From contig CBFDDF010000005.1 in the NCBI GenBank assembly GCA_965603495.1, positions 1-64,000 on the forward strand: DNA of 64,000 nucleotides, given 5' to 3'. Below the pieces are notes generated by a model, which saw only the letters and a program-made list of their open reading frames with translations, did no database searches and was not told the DNA's origin. Origin of the DNA: Thiomicrorhabdus sp965603495 (GTDB taxonomy: Bacteria > Pseudomonadota > Gammaproteobacteria > Thiomicrospirales > Thiomicrospiraceae). Numbering within the stretch: the first letter of the stretch is position 1; each line of letters begins with the position of its first letter. A program made the position numbers and the translations under genes. This document shows positions 25,795-34,158 of this stretch, piece by piece.

Positions 25795-26643
25795 ATGCAG
25801 ATTTTTGAAAGCATCGCCGACCTGAGAGAGCAAGTTTTAAACTGGAAAATGCAAGGTCTTAAGGTTGGTTTTGTGCCAACGATGGGGAATCTGCATACAG
25901 GACATTTAAGTTTAGTTTCCTTATTACAAACGCAGTGCGATAAGGTTATTGTTAGCATTTTTGTGAATCCTATGCAGTTCGGTCCGAATGAAGATTTTGA
26001 TCGCTACCCGCGTACTTTCCTGGCCGACCAGCAACAATTAACCTCCGTAAATGCCGATGCTCTATTTCTACCTTCCGTCGAGGAAATGTATCCGCATGGG
26101 GTTTTACAAACAGTCGTATCCGTTCCTCATAGTCTTACTGGCTTATTGGAAGGCGCAAGTCGTCCAGGTCATTTTGATGGCGTTTCCACGGTGGTTGCTA
26201 AGTTATTTAATATGGTGCAACCGGATTTGGCGGCTTTGGGTCAAAAGGACTATCAGCAACTTCGTGTCATTCAGACGATGGTTGCTGAGTTGGCAATCCC
26301 TGTTACCATTGTGGCCGCTCCCATCTCTAGAGCCTCGGATGGCTTAGCATTAAGTTCTCGTAATCAATATCTGAGTGTTGAGCAACGCGCCATCGCACCA
26401 ATGTTAAATACCCTATTATTAGATATTGCTCAGGCGTTAACGTCGGGTAATCGAAACTTTGAAGCCTTAACCAAGGTTGCGACTCATAGTCTTTTATTGG
26501 CAGGGTTTGATTCGGTAGATTATGTCAAGATCTGTGATCCGCAAACCTTGTTGGATGCCTCTCCCAATCAATCACAATTTATTATTTTGGCGGTCGCGTC
26601 CCTAGGGAGTACCCGTCTGTTGGATAATATTTTGCTGAGTTAG
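25795..26643 (+). CDS. panC: Pantothenate synthetase
   Basis: A 282-residue PanC, normal length. VGFVPTMGNLHTGHLSLV carries the HIGH-type ATP motif, FVNPMQFGPNEDFDRYPRT and FGQKD-type LGQKDYQQL motifs follow, and SSRNQYLS is the second signature. It joins pantoate and beta-alanine using ATP. The gene is six bases after panB. panD, which supplies beta-alanine, lies nearby but is inverted and separated by the stator genes. Confidence 0.97.
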   Translation: MQIFESIADLREQVLNWKMQGLKVGFVPTMGNLHTGHLSLVSLLQTQCDKVIVSIFVNPMQFGPNEDFDRYPRTFLADQQQLTSVNADALFLPSVEEMYPHGVLQTVVSVPHSLTGLLEGASRPGHFDGVSTVVAKLFNMVQPDLAALGQKDYQQLRVIQTMVAELAIPVTIVAAPISRASDGLALSSRNQYLSVEQRAIAPMLNTLLLDIAQALTSGNRNFEALTKVATHSLLLAGFDSVDYVKICDPQTLLDASPNQSQFIILAVASLGSTRLLDNILLS

Positions 26644-26789
26644 TTTCTGGCCAATCAAATGGCCACCTTATTATGCATATCTGCGCCATTCGATCATTTG
26701 TCGGCTCGACTTTATGGTTTAAGGTTTAGTTTTAGCTCCTTGGTTTCAAGTAACGCTGCTTGGGCTGTTAAAAAAGAAATTATTTTATT

Positions 26790-27563
26790 ATGAGTTTTTT
26801 TACGTTAATCGGTTTGTTTTCAGGGATCAGTATTGTCTTGATTGCGATGGCAATGGGGCCCTCTTTAGGTCTGTTCTTCAATATTCCCTCCATCATGATT
26901 GTCTTTGGTGGTACCGTTGCTGCCACCATGATTCGCTTTTCGATGAAAGAATCTTTTAGTGCAATTGGCATGTCGTTCAGTGTCATGAAAGTAGACTCTG
27001 AAATTAAAGATGTCAATGAGTTAGTTGATGTTACTGAATCCTTATTGCGTTTGGTGCGCAGTAAAGGGGTTTTGGCGATGGAGTCCTTTGAGATTAATCA
27101 TGCCTTTTTTGCCAATGGCGTAAGAATGTTGGTTGATGGTTATTCCTTACCCCTCGTTAAGCAGACACTGAGAGAGAAGAATAAGCTTCTGATTGAAAGG
27201 GCGGCAACCAGTGCGGGTGTTTTTAGAGCTGTCGGTGAAGCGGCTCCCGCTTTTGGAATGATTGGAACCTTGGTGGGTTTGATTCAGATGTTGTCCAACT
27301 TAAGTGATCCTTCGTCCATTGGGCCTTCAATGGCGGTTGCAATGCTAACTACCTTGTACGGTGCAATGATTGCCAATCTTTATGCCTTACCAATGGCGGA
27401 CAAAATAGAATCCTGGGCTCAAGTGGAGTCTTATCGGCAGATGTTGATTATTGAAGCAATTGAAAGTATTGGTGCGGGCCATAATCCAGCGGTTATGCGA
27501 GACTTATTAGCACCCTATTTGCATGGGACTAAAAAGGTGGGTGAGGATGGCTCGAAAGGTTAA
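26790..27563 (+). CDS. pomA: Flagellar stator protein, MotA/PomA family
   Basis: A 257-residue inner-membrane protein with four transmembrane helices (about 3-25, 28-50, 150-172, 180-200) and a cytoplasmic loop. Length and the MAMGPSLGLFFNIPSIMIVFGGT opening match PomA, the sodium-channel stator of polar flagella, better than the 295-residue E. coli MotA. APAFGMIGTLVGLIQML is the channel helix signature. It pairs with the next gene to form the ion-driven stator. Sodium use is inferred from similarity only. The following gene overlaps it by 17 bases. Confidence 0.88.
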   Translation: MSFFTLIGLFSGISIVLIAMAMGPSLGLFFNIPSIMIVFGGTVAATMIRFSMKESFSAIGMSFSVMKVDSEIKDVNELVDVTESLLRLVRSKGVLAMESFEINHAFFANGVRMLVDGYSLPLVKQTLREKNKLLIERAATSAGVFRAVGEAAPAFGMIGTLVGLIQMLSNLSDPSSIGPSMAVAMLTTLYGAMIANLYALPMADKIESWAQVESYRQMLIIEAIESIGAGHNPAVMRDLLAPYLHGTKKVGEDGSKG

Positions 27564-28302
27564 ATTTTGCCCTGCTTGGTTAGCTACCTTTGCCGATCTA
27601 ATGTCGTTATTGATGGCAATGTTTGTTTTACTGTATGCAATGTCGAGCACTGATGAGGCTAAGTATGTGGAGGCCGTGGAGTCGCTAACGGAGGCATTAG
27701 TCGGGAAGGGTGGGTTTTCTTCTGAACAGATTATTTATATTGAATCGATTAAAAGTAAGATTGAAGCTAAAGACGTCCAATCCTCAATTTCTGGAGGTGT
27801 TTCACCTGAATCGAATAAAGTGGAAGAAACCTTCGTTGAGAATTTAACCCCTCTTTATGAAAGTTTGCTTGAGACTTTTTCCAAAAACAAAGATTCCAGA
27901 GAGGTTAACATTGAATATGATACCTCACTCAATCAGATTAAAGTGGTGTTTCCTGAGCAGATTGCTTTTGATCCCGGTAGGGCTGAATTAAAACCCCGTT
28001 TTGCCAAGTTGCTAAAAGATTCATATGAGTTGAAAGATGAGTCGGTATTAATAAAGGTGATTGGCCATACAGATAAGCGGCCGATTGTTGGCGGACGGTT
28101 TCATTCAAACTGGGAGCTATCAAGTGCTCGAGCTGCGAGTGTTGTGGTGGAGTTGGTCGCTTCAGGCAGTATTTGGCCTGATCAGGCGCAGGCTATTGGG
28201 GTTGCTGATAGCCAGCCAGTATCAACCGGCAACTCGCCAGTGGATTTTGCCAAGAATAGACGGGTTGAGGTGCTGATTTCACCCGAAGGTTTTAAGTATT
28301 GA
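27547..28302 (+). CDS. pomB: Flagellar stator protein, MotB/PomB family
   Basis: A 251-residue protein with one N-terminal transmembrane helix (about 13-32, TFADLMSLLMAMFVLLYAMSS), whose aspartate is the ion-carrying residue, a linker/plug, and a C-terminal OmpA-like peptidoglycan-binding domain (about 130-250; VIGHTDKRP and NRRVEVLISP). It anchors the stator to the wall. The start at 27547 (MARKVKFCPAWLATFADL) fits the family; it overlaps the end of the pomA gene, implying coupled translation. The pair ends at a hairpin at 28330-28360. Confidence 0.9.
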   Translation: MARKVKFCPAWLATFADLMSLLMAMFVLLYAMSSTDEAKYVEAVESLTEALVGKGGFSSEQIIYIESIKSKIEAKDVQSSISGGVSPESNKVEETFVENLTPLYESLLETFSKNKDSREVNIEYDTSLNQIKVVFPEQIAFDPGRAELKPRFAKLLKDSYELKDESVLIKVIGHTDKRPIVGGRFHSNWELSSARAASVVVELVASGSIWPDQAQAIGVADSQPVSTGNSPVDFAKNRRVEVLISPEGFKY

Positions 28303-28329
28303 CGGGTTTGTTTTGAAAGAGGTAGTGTA

Positions 28330-28360
28330 GTGCATTAACGCTCAGGGAGCATTAATGCAC
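28330..28360. terminator. Hairpin between convergent pomB and panD
   Basis: Nine-pair stem GTGCATTAA/TTAATGCAC plus an inner GCTC/GAGC pairing. Neither side has a good T run, so it may be a weak terminator or an mRNA end-stabilising structure. Confidence 0.55.
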
Positions 28361-28373
28361 ATATAGTCTGCGA

Positions 28374-28763
28374 TTAACTCGCTTCTTTCATCTGTACGGG
28401 GATTGTATTACAAGTGTGTGTAATACGGTTTTCTGCATCAAAGTAGACTAATTTAGGTTTAAAAATATCTGCTTCAGCTTCATTCATAGATGCAAAAGTT
28501 GCAATAATCAGCAAGTCTTGAGGATTGGCTTTATGCGCTGCCGCACCATTCACTGAAATGATTCCGCTGTTGTCCTCTGCGCGAATCGCATAGGTCGTAA
28601 AGCGTTCACCGTTCGTGATGTTATAGATTTGAATCTGTTCATATTCACGAATGCCGGCGACATCAAGAAGGTGGCCATCTATGGCGCATGAACCTTCATA
28701 ATCCAATTCAGCATGAGTCGTGGTAACACGATGTAGTTTTGATTTTAATAGCGTTACTTGCAT
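28374..28763 (-). CDS. panD: Aspartate 1-decarboxylase
   Basis: A 129-residue pro-enzyme. The self-cleavage site is visible as YEGSCAID (Gly24-Ser25), which produces the pyruvoyl cofactor; the NNGERF-type substrate motif appears as NITNGERFTTYAI. It makes beta-alanine for PanC. The start ATG (28761-28763) begins MQVTLLKSKLHRV as in the family. It is on the opposite strand from panBC, with the stator genes in between. Confidence 0.96.
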   Translation of the reverse strand: MQVTLLKSKLHRVTTTHAELDYEGSCAIDGHLLDVAGIREYEQIQIYNITNGERFTTYAIRAEDNSGIISVNGAAAHKANPQDLLIIATFASMNEAEADIFKPKLVYFDAENRITHTCNTIPVQMKEAS

Positions 28764-28981
28764 AATATTCTCTTGGGTTCGTCCGAATGGGGGTCACCAT
28801 TACAGTGTTGAAAGGCTGTTATCACCATACCTCAACTACGAAGTTCTAAGTTAGCTGCGTATTATACTGGTATTTTATAAAATATCTAATTTGAAGAAGA
28901 ATTGTCTAAAGATGTGTATTTAAAATCTTCCAGGCGATTGCTGTAGGAAGCTTAAATAGTTGGGTGTTTTATTTTGAAAAC

Positions 28982-29013
28982 CCTCAAAGCTACCAGGCCT
29001 GGTAGCTTTGAGG
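28982..29013. repeat. 32-base perfect palindrome around ACCAGGCCTGGT, site 11
   Basis: The 12-base core at 28992-29003 is extended by ten paired bases on each side (arm CCTCAAAGCT), all perfectly complementary. It would form a very stable RNA hairpin on either strand. It lies beyond the ppc terminator and upstream of panD. Confidence 0.95.
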
Positions 29014-29046
29014 TCGAATGATATGAAAAAAATTGTGATTAGAATA

Positions 29047-29073
29047 TAAAAAAACCCGCGATGAAGCGGGTTT
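29047..29073 (-). terminator. Intrinsic terminator of ppc
   Basis: Stem AAACCCGC/GCGGGTTT with a six-base loop; read leftwards it is followed by a long T run. Confidence 0.9.
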
Positions 29074-29098
29074 AAGTTTGTACAAGAATAATACTTGT

Positions 29099-31888
29099 TT
29101 AGCCTGTGTTACGCATTCCTGCTGCAATGGCATTTATGCTATTCAATAGTTCAGGTAACCAAATTTCTTTCTCTTCATCAGATACCTTATCTGACTTATA
29201 GCGTCTCAAAAGCGCAATTTGAATGTTGTTCAAGGGCACCAAATAAGGATTGCGACGTTTTAAAGACAGTGCAATCACCGGGGTATCGGCCATTAAGCTT
29301 GGATTGCCACTGATTTCTAAAATGCGTTGTTCAGAGCGCATGTATTCATCTGAGATTAATTTATAAACGGTTTGTGCAATCTTTTGATCTTGCCCTAATA
29401 GACTGTATTGAGCACCAATTTTCAAATCAGATTTGAATAAAGCCATCTGGATGTTACTCATTAACGATCTAAAGAAAGGCCAGTTTTGATACATCTCTTT
29501 TAATTGTGCATCGCCATGCTGTTTAATCCAGTTATCTAAAGCATAACCCGTTCCTTGCCAAGCAGGGAAAGTTAAACGGGCTTGTGCCCAGCCAAAAACC
29601 CATGGAATGGCACGGATTGAAGACTTAGATAGGTTGCCTTTTTTACGGTGAGATGGGCGAGAGCCAATGTTTAATAAACCAATCTCGGTAACAGGTGTCG
29701 CTTCGTAGAAAAAGTTAAAGAAACCTTCGGTATCGTCCGTTAATTCTCTAAAGCAAGCTTCGCCATCTTTTGCTAAAGTTTGCATGGTTGTTAGATAGGC
29801 CGGGTTGTCTTTTTTATGGGTTTGGACCAATCCTGTACTGGCTTTCATAAGCCCAGTAACCCCTAAAGACAACTCATACATTGCGGTTTCTGAATTGCTA
29901 TATTTATAGGATAGTACTTCACCTTGCTCTGTAAACTTGATTGATCCACGCACAGTGCCGGTTGGTTGCGACAGGATAGCGAAGTGAGTCGGTCCTCCAC
30001 CACGGCCAACTGTTCCACCACGACCGTGGAATAAGCGGCAATCAACTTGATGCGCATCCGCTAAAGCCATAATCTGTTGTTGGGCTTGATAGAGACTCCA
30101 TGCTGAGGAAAGGTTTCCACCATCTTTGGCAGAATCGGAATAACCGAGCATTATTTCTTGTTGGTTCCCGGATGCTTCAAGCAGGGTTTTGTATATCGAG
30201 TTTTCAAACAGCGCTTGCGTGACTGGAACGATGTGCTCTAAATCTTCAATCGTTTCAAACAATGGTGCAATTTTAATTTCACAGTAAGGTTTGCCAGCGT
30301 TAAAGCCTGCAAGGCCTGCTTGATGTGCAAGGAATAACACTTCCATGATGTGGCTTGCTTCATGGGTCATTGAGATGACGTAGTTGTTAAAGGCTTTTGC
30401 GCTGATCTCTATGCGCATTTCACGCACGACATTAAAGACGGCGAGCACTTCTTTCGTCATCTTGTGCAAGTCAAGGTGTTGAATATCAATAATGGTCGCA
30501 GAGGCAACATGGCTAGCGAGTAAATCTAGTTTTTCTTTTTCACTTAGGCTGTTGTAGTCAACGCCTAAGTGGGAAAGTAGATCAGCAACCGCATCCGAAT
30601 GCACATTAGATTCCTGACGGATATCCAAACGCATTAAGTAGAAGCCAAAGGTTTTAACGAGACGAATTAAATCCTGTAGCTCTTCATTAGCAACATTTTG
30701 ATCTCCATGGCCGCAAAGCGAATTGTAGATCAGTTCCAGGTCTTCCAGGAAGTCAGTTTCGCAATCATAGGCAAAACGACTTTTAACTGTATGTTCACCG
30801 TTGATACGACCTTCTAAATAATTAATGTTTTTCTGTAGTTTTCCATGCATCAGGTACAGTAAACGACGGTAAGGCTCATCTTTGAATCGTTCTGGTCGTT
30901 TTCTGAATACTTGATCAATTAAGTCAGTATCGACGATTGTTGAGCGGTTGATGACTTCCTGGGAAATATCACTGATAAAACGAGAGTGGGTTAGCTTTGA
31001 GCTTAAGTCAAAAACACGTTTTTGATATTCATAGATCACTGCGCGCGATTGTAGTAATAGCGCATGAACCGTTGTGTCGTGCGTAACGAATGGATTACCA
31101 TCACGATCGCCACCAATCCAAGAGCCAAAGGTTAAGAAATCGGGCGTTTCAATTTTGTCATCAGGATAATGCTTAGCAAGCGCTCGTTCCATATAGCGAT
31201 AAACTTCTGGCACAGCATCAAATAAAGATTTACGGAAGTAGTAGATACCGTTTCTAATTTCATCTTCAACCGTTGGCTTTTGGCGACGAACTTCATCGGT
31301 TTGCCAAAGAACTTGAACCTGAGATTCAAGTTGTTGATAAATAGATTCTTTTACATATTCATTGTTGTAAGAGTCCGCTTCATTCAGAGCGCCGATGTCT
31401 AAGAAGATTCTTCTTAAGTTATCCATTACTGAGCGACGTTTTGATTCAGTCGGGTGGGCGGTGAAGACTGGAATGTAGTGCAGTTTATTTAACAGAGTTT
31501 GCACCTGTTGTGCATCCATGCCTTGTTCTTTAAATTCGCCAATGGTGTTAAGAACAGAGCCTGTCCATAAAGGACCATCTGACTTTAGTTGGCCTTGTCT
31601 TTCATGGTATTGGTGTTCTTCTTCAGCAAGGTTAACAAGGCTAAAGTAAAGATTGAAAGCTCTGATAATCGGCGACAGTTCTTCAGCCGATTGCGCTTCG
31701 ATAAAATCGGTTAGCTCGGCTTGGAGTTCAGGGTTCGTTTCTTTTTGAAGTTTTAGGTAGCCCTTACGCAGTTTCTCTACGGCGTTATAAGTGGCAGTAC
31801 CTTCTTGAGACTCAATTACTTTTCCAAGAACATTACCTAGTAACTTAACGCGTGCTCTTAGTTGCTTATCGCGAATTTCTGAAGCCAT
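29099..31888 (-). CDS. ppc: Phosphoenolpyruvate carboxylase
   Basis: A 929-residue enzyme. Key motifs are FTAHPTESKRRS (catalytic histidine), GSWIGGDRDGNPFVT, LGYSDSAKDGG, FHGRGGTVGRGGGPTH and the C-terminal end MRNTG. It carboxylates phosphoenolpyruvate to oxaloacetate, refilling the citric-acid cycle, and would matter in an autotroph with an incomplete cycle. The start at 31888 (MASEIRDKQL) has AGAGAG upstream; an ATG at 31906 has no ribosome site. It is next to ppa and fbp on the same strand, a carbon-metabolism cluster, but each gene has its own terminator. Confidence 0.97.
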   Translation of the reverse strand: MASEIRDKQLRARVKLLGNVLGKVIESQEGTATYNAVEKLRKGYLKLQKETNPELQAELTDFIEAQSAEELSPIIRAFNLYFSLVNLAEEEHQYHERQGQLKSDGPLWTGSVLNTIGEFKEQGMDAQQVQTLLNKLHYIPVFTAHPTESKRRSVMDNLRRIFLDIGALNEADSYNNEYVKESIYQQLESQVQVLWQTDEVRRQKPTVEDEIRNGIYYFRKSLFDAVPEVYRYMERALAKHYPDDKIETPDFLTFGSWIGGDRDGNPFVTHDTTVHALLLQSRAVIYEYQKRVFDLSSKLTHSRFISDISQEVINRSTIVDTDLIDQVFRKRPERFKDEPYRRLLYLMHGKLQKNINYLEGRINGEHTVKSRFAYDCETDFLEDLELIYNSLCGHGDQNVANEELQDLIRLVKTFGFYLMRLDIRQESNVHSDAVADLLSHLGVDYNSLSEKEKLDLLASHVASATIIDIQHLDLHKMTKEVLAVFNVVREMRIEISAKAFNNYVISMTHEASHIMEVLFLAHQAGLAGFNAGKPYCEIKIAPLFETIEDLEHIVPVTQALFENSIYKTLLEASGNQQEIMLGYSDSAKDGGNLSSAWSLYQAQQQIMALADAHQVDCRLFHGRGGTVGRGGGPTHFAILSQPTGTVRGSIKFTEQGEVLSYKYSNSETAMYELSLGVTGLMKASTGLVQTHKKDNPAYLTTMQTLAKDGEACFRELTDDTEGFFNFFYEATPVTEIGLLNIGSRPSHRKKGNLSKSSIRAIPWVFGWAQARLTFPAWQGTGYALDNWIKQHGDAQLKEMYQNWPFFRSLMSNIQMALFKSDLKIGAQYSLLGQDQKIAQTVYKLISDEYMRSEQRILEISGNPSLMADTPVIALSLKRRNPYLVPLNNIQIALLRRYKSDKVSDEEKEIWLPELLNSINAIAAGMRNTG

Positions 31889-32003
31889 TTTTACTCTCTG
31901 AATCATATGAAAATTAGACCCAGCATTATATCAGAAATTTCTTATCAGTTGTGAAGTCTGGTGGCTGTGAGATTTTTTAGAAAATTGTGTTTTGATTGGT
32001 ATG

Positions 32004-32026
32004 AAAAAGCCCCAGAAAGGGGCTTG
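32004..32026 (-). terminator. Intrinsic terminator of ppa
   Basis: Stem AAGCCCC/GGGGCTT with a five-base loop; read leftwards it ends in TTTTT. Confidence 0.88.
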
Positions 32027-32076
32027 AAATAAAAGAGGTGGGCCTGGGTTGAGGGTTCAGTTTTGGCCCAAATAAA

Positions 32077-32607
32077 TTACTTACTTTCTTGGTAGGCTTT
32101 GGCACCATTTAAAATTTCTTGGCGGGCATCATCAATATCACCCCAGCCTTCAACTTTAACCCATTTACCAGGTTCAATGTCCTTGTAGTGGCTAAAGAAG
32201 TGCTCTACTTGTTCTTTAAGTAGCGGTATGTCTTCTACTTTTTCTATTTTAGAGTAGATCGGGGTCAGTTTATCAACTGGAACAGCGATTACTTTTGCAT
32301 CTTCTCCACCGTCATCAGTCATCTTAAAGATACCGATTGGGCGACAACGAATAACCGAACCAACCATTAAAGGGTGTGGGGTTACAACTAAAACGTCTAC
32401 CGGGTCACCATCATCTGATAAGGTGTCGTTAATGTAACCGTAGTTAGCAGGGTAAGACATTGTCGCGCCTTGTAGGCGATCAACCCATACTAAATCAGTC
32501 TCTTTGTCGACTTCATATTTAATTGGCGCTGCGAATGCGGAAATTTCAATAATAACATTGATGTCGTTTGGTAAGTCTTTACCAGCTGGAACAGCAGAAT
32601 AACCCAT
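32077..32607 (-). CDS. ppa: Inorganic pyrophosphatase (family I)
   Basis: A 176-residue soluble pyrophosphatase of normal length. The active-site signature is DDGDPVDVLVVTPHPL, and GYINDTLS and KVEGWGDIDDARQEI match the family. It hydrolyses pyrophosphate from biosynthesis, pulling synthesis reactions forward. The start ATG at 32607 follows an AAAAAGGAATTAACC ribosome region. It lies between fbp and ppc, all leftward, with a terminator on each side. Confidence 0.97.
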   Translation of the reverse strand: MGYSAVPAGKDLPNDINVIIEISAFAAPIKYEVDKETDLVWVDRLQGATMSYPANYGYINDTLSDDGDPVDVLVVTPHPLMVGSVIRCRPIGIFKMTDDGGEDAKVIAVPVDKLTPIYSKIEKVEDIPLLKEQVEHFFSHYKDIEPGKWVKVEGWGDIDDARQEILNGAKAYQESK

Positions 32608-32644
32608 GGTTAATTCCTTTTTAATAATTTATGTTTAAAAGCAA

Positions 32645-32670
32645 AACACCCGCAATAGCGGGTGCTTTTT
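32645..32670 (-). terminator. Intrinsic terminator of fbp
   Basis: Stem CACCCGC-AATA-GCGGGTG; leftward reading is followed by TTTTGCTTTT, rightward by TTTTT. Confidence 0.85.
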
Positions 32671-32690
32671 AACTCAGGATAGCTAAGGGC

Positions 32691-33665
32691 TTACTTTGCG
32701 TGGTAAGCAACAACTTTAGCAACTTCGTTTTTAGAACCAAGTACAACTGGAACACGGTCGTGAATACCTTTAGGCTCAACGTCCATGATGTCCATGCGAC
32801 CTGTAGAAGAAGCGCCGCCGGCTTGTTCAACGATCATAGACATAGGGTTACCTTCGTACATTAGGCGAAGTTTACCCGCTTTAGATGGGTCGCGGCTATC
32901 ATAAGGGTACATGAAGATACCACCACGAATAAGGATACGGTGAACTTCAGCTACCATAGAAGCAACCCAGCGCATATTATAACGCTTGCCTAATGGACCT
33001 TCTTCACCTTTTAAGCAATCGTCAATGTACTGCTTCATTTCTGGTTCCCAGAAACGTTGGTTAGACATGTTGATAGCGAATTCAGCAGTATCTTCAGGAA
33101 TCTGTAACATTGGCTTAGTTAATACGAACTCACCGATGTTTGTGTCTAAAGTGAATAAGTTAACACCGTTACCAGTTGTCATGACTAACAAAGAAGATGG
33201 TCCGTAAAGAACGTAACCCGCAGCAACTTGCTTGCGACCTTCTTGTAAGAACACTTCTTGATCGGCACCAGTGCGGTTGTCAGCAGGCGCTTCTAAGATA
33301 GAGAAGATAGTACCAACAGAAAGGTTAACGTCGATGTTTGAAGAACCGTCTAATGGATCAAAAGTAACTAGGAACTTACCATCAGCGTGACCTGAGATTG
33401 TGTAATCTTCTTCTTCTGAACCAACACCCTTAACAAATGGGTTAGCGCAAAGGATGTCTTTTAAAAGATCGTTAGAGATAACGTCCAACATCTTCTGAGT
33501 TTCACCTTGGATGTTTTCATCTTCAGTTGCACCTAAGATACCCGCTAATTCACCTTGACTTAGTTTGTATGCAATATCCTTACATGCAACCATAACGTCT
33601 TTGATAACAAGCTCTAATTCTGCTGAAGTGCCATCACTTGCTAATACTTGATCTAATCTTTTCAT
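32691..33665 (-). CDS. fbp: Fructose-1,6-bisphosphatase class 1
   Basis: A 324-residue class 1 enzyme. Metal and substrate motifs include VGSEEED, VTFDPLDGSSNIDVNLSVGTIFSI and the C-terminal GKLRLMYEGNPMSMIVEQAGG. It removes the 1-phosphate of fructose bisphosphate in gluconeogenesis and, in autotrophs, the Calvin cycle. The start ATG at 33665 (MKRLDQVL) follows a purine-rich ribosome region (GCAGAGAGACTCTCG). It is the first gene of the leftward fbp-ppa-ppc group. Confidence 0.97.
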   Translation of the reverse strand: MKRLDQVLASDGTSAELELVIKDVMVACKDIAYKLSQGELAGILGATEDENIQGETQKMLDVISNDLLKDILCANPFVKGVGSEEEDYTISGHADGKFLVTFDPLDGSSNIDVNLSVGTIFSILEAPADNRTGADQEVFLQEGRKQVAAGYVLYGPSSLLVMTTGNGVNLFTLDTNIGEFVLTKPMLQIPEDTAEFAINMSNQRFWEPEMKQYIDDCLKGEEGPLGKRYNMRWVASMVAEVHRILIRGGIFMYPYDSRDPSKAGKLRLMYEGNPMSMIVEQAGGASSTGRMDIMDVEPKGIHDRVPVVLGSKNEVAKVVAYHAK

Positions 33666-34158
33666 CGAGAGTCTCTCTGCTGTATTAAATTTAAATAAAT
33701 GTTAAACGAATTTGCGAATTTTAACATGCTCTAAGCGTTTTTATCAATTCAAATCTTTTTAGAGTCATTGCTAAGGGGTGTTTGTGAATGAGGTTTGGTA
33801 ATGATTGGAGTTTGGTTTTAAGCCTGGAGTAAGCAGTGTACAATATCAATTCTTTGATTTATATCTGCTGAGCGGTCACTCGTTAAGCGGTTCATTATGT
33901 AATGGTCGTGATCATTCTGTAAGTAAGTGGTCTGATCAGTAATGTGGTTTTTGCTACCTTTATGGCTGATGAATTAAAAACCACGATGAGCAATGCGATT
34001 GCGGGATTCATGATAGACATGAATGTAGTCGATGAGATTAGAATGTCGCTTGCTGAATGGTTGTTTAAAGGACTAAGCTTCAAGTAGTGTTAGTTCGTTA
34101 AGTTTTTAATGGGTTCTTATGTGAGCCCTAAATAGATAATAGTAATAAAGAGTATGAA
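33666..34158. other. Region between divergent fbp and thiI
   Basis: About 490 bases carrying both promoters. It also holds the possible broken small gene at 33902-34087. Nothing else is evident. Confidence 0.5.
33902..34087 (+). pseudogene. Possible broken small gene (61 codons with one in-frame stop)
   Basis: From ATG at 33902 the frame reads MVVIIL, then TAA at 33920-33922, then an open stretch of 54 codons to TAG at 34085-34087. With the stop ignored it looks like a small protein with a hydrophobic N terminus and an amphipathic rest (FMADELKTTMSNAIAGFMID). A shorter gene could start at GTG 33944 or ATG 33962, but neither has a ribosome site. It may be a remnant, or simply chance coding-like sequence. 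Confidence 0.25.

Larger units (their letters stand above)
28764..29098. other. Region between panD and ppc
   Basis: 335 bases. It holds the panD leader and promoter region (28764 to about 28900, no clear elements picked), the 32-base perfect palindrome at 28982-29013 and the ppc terminator at 29047-29073. No gene is seen. Confidence 0.6.
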
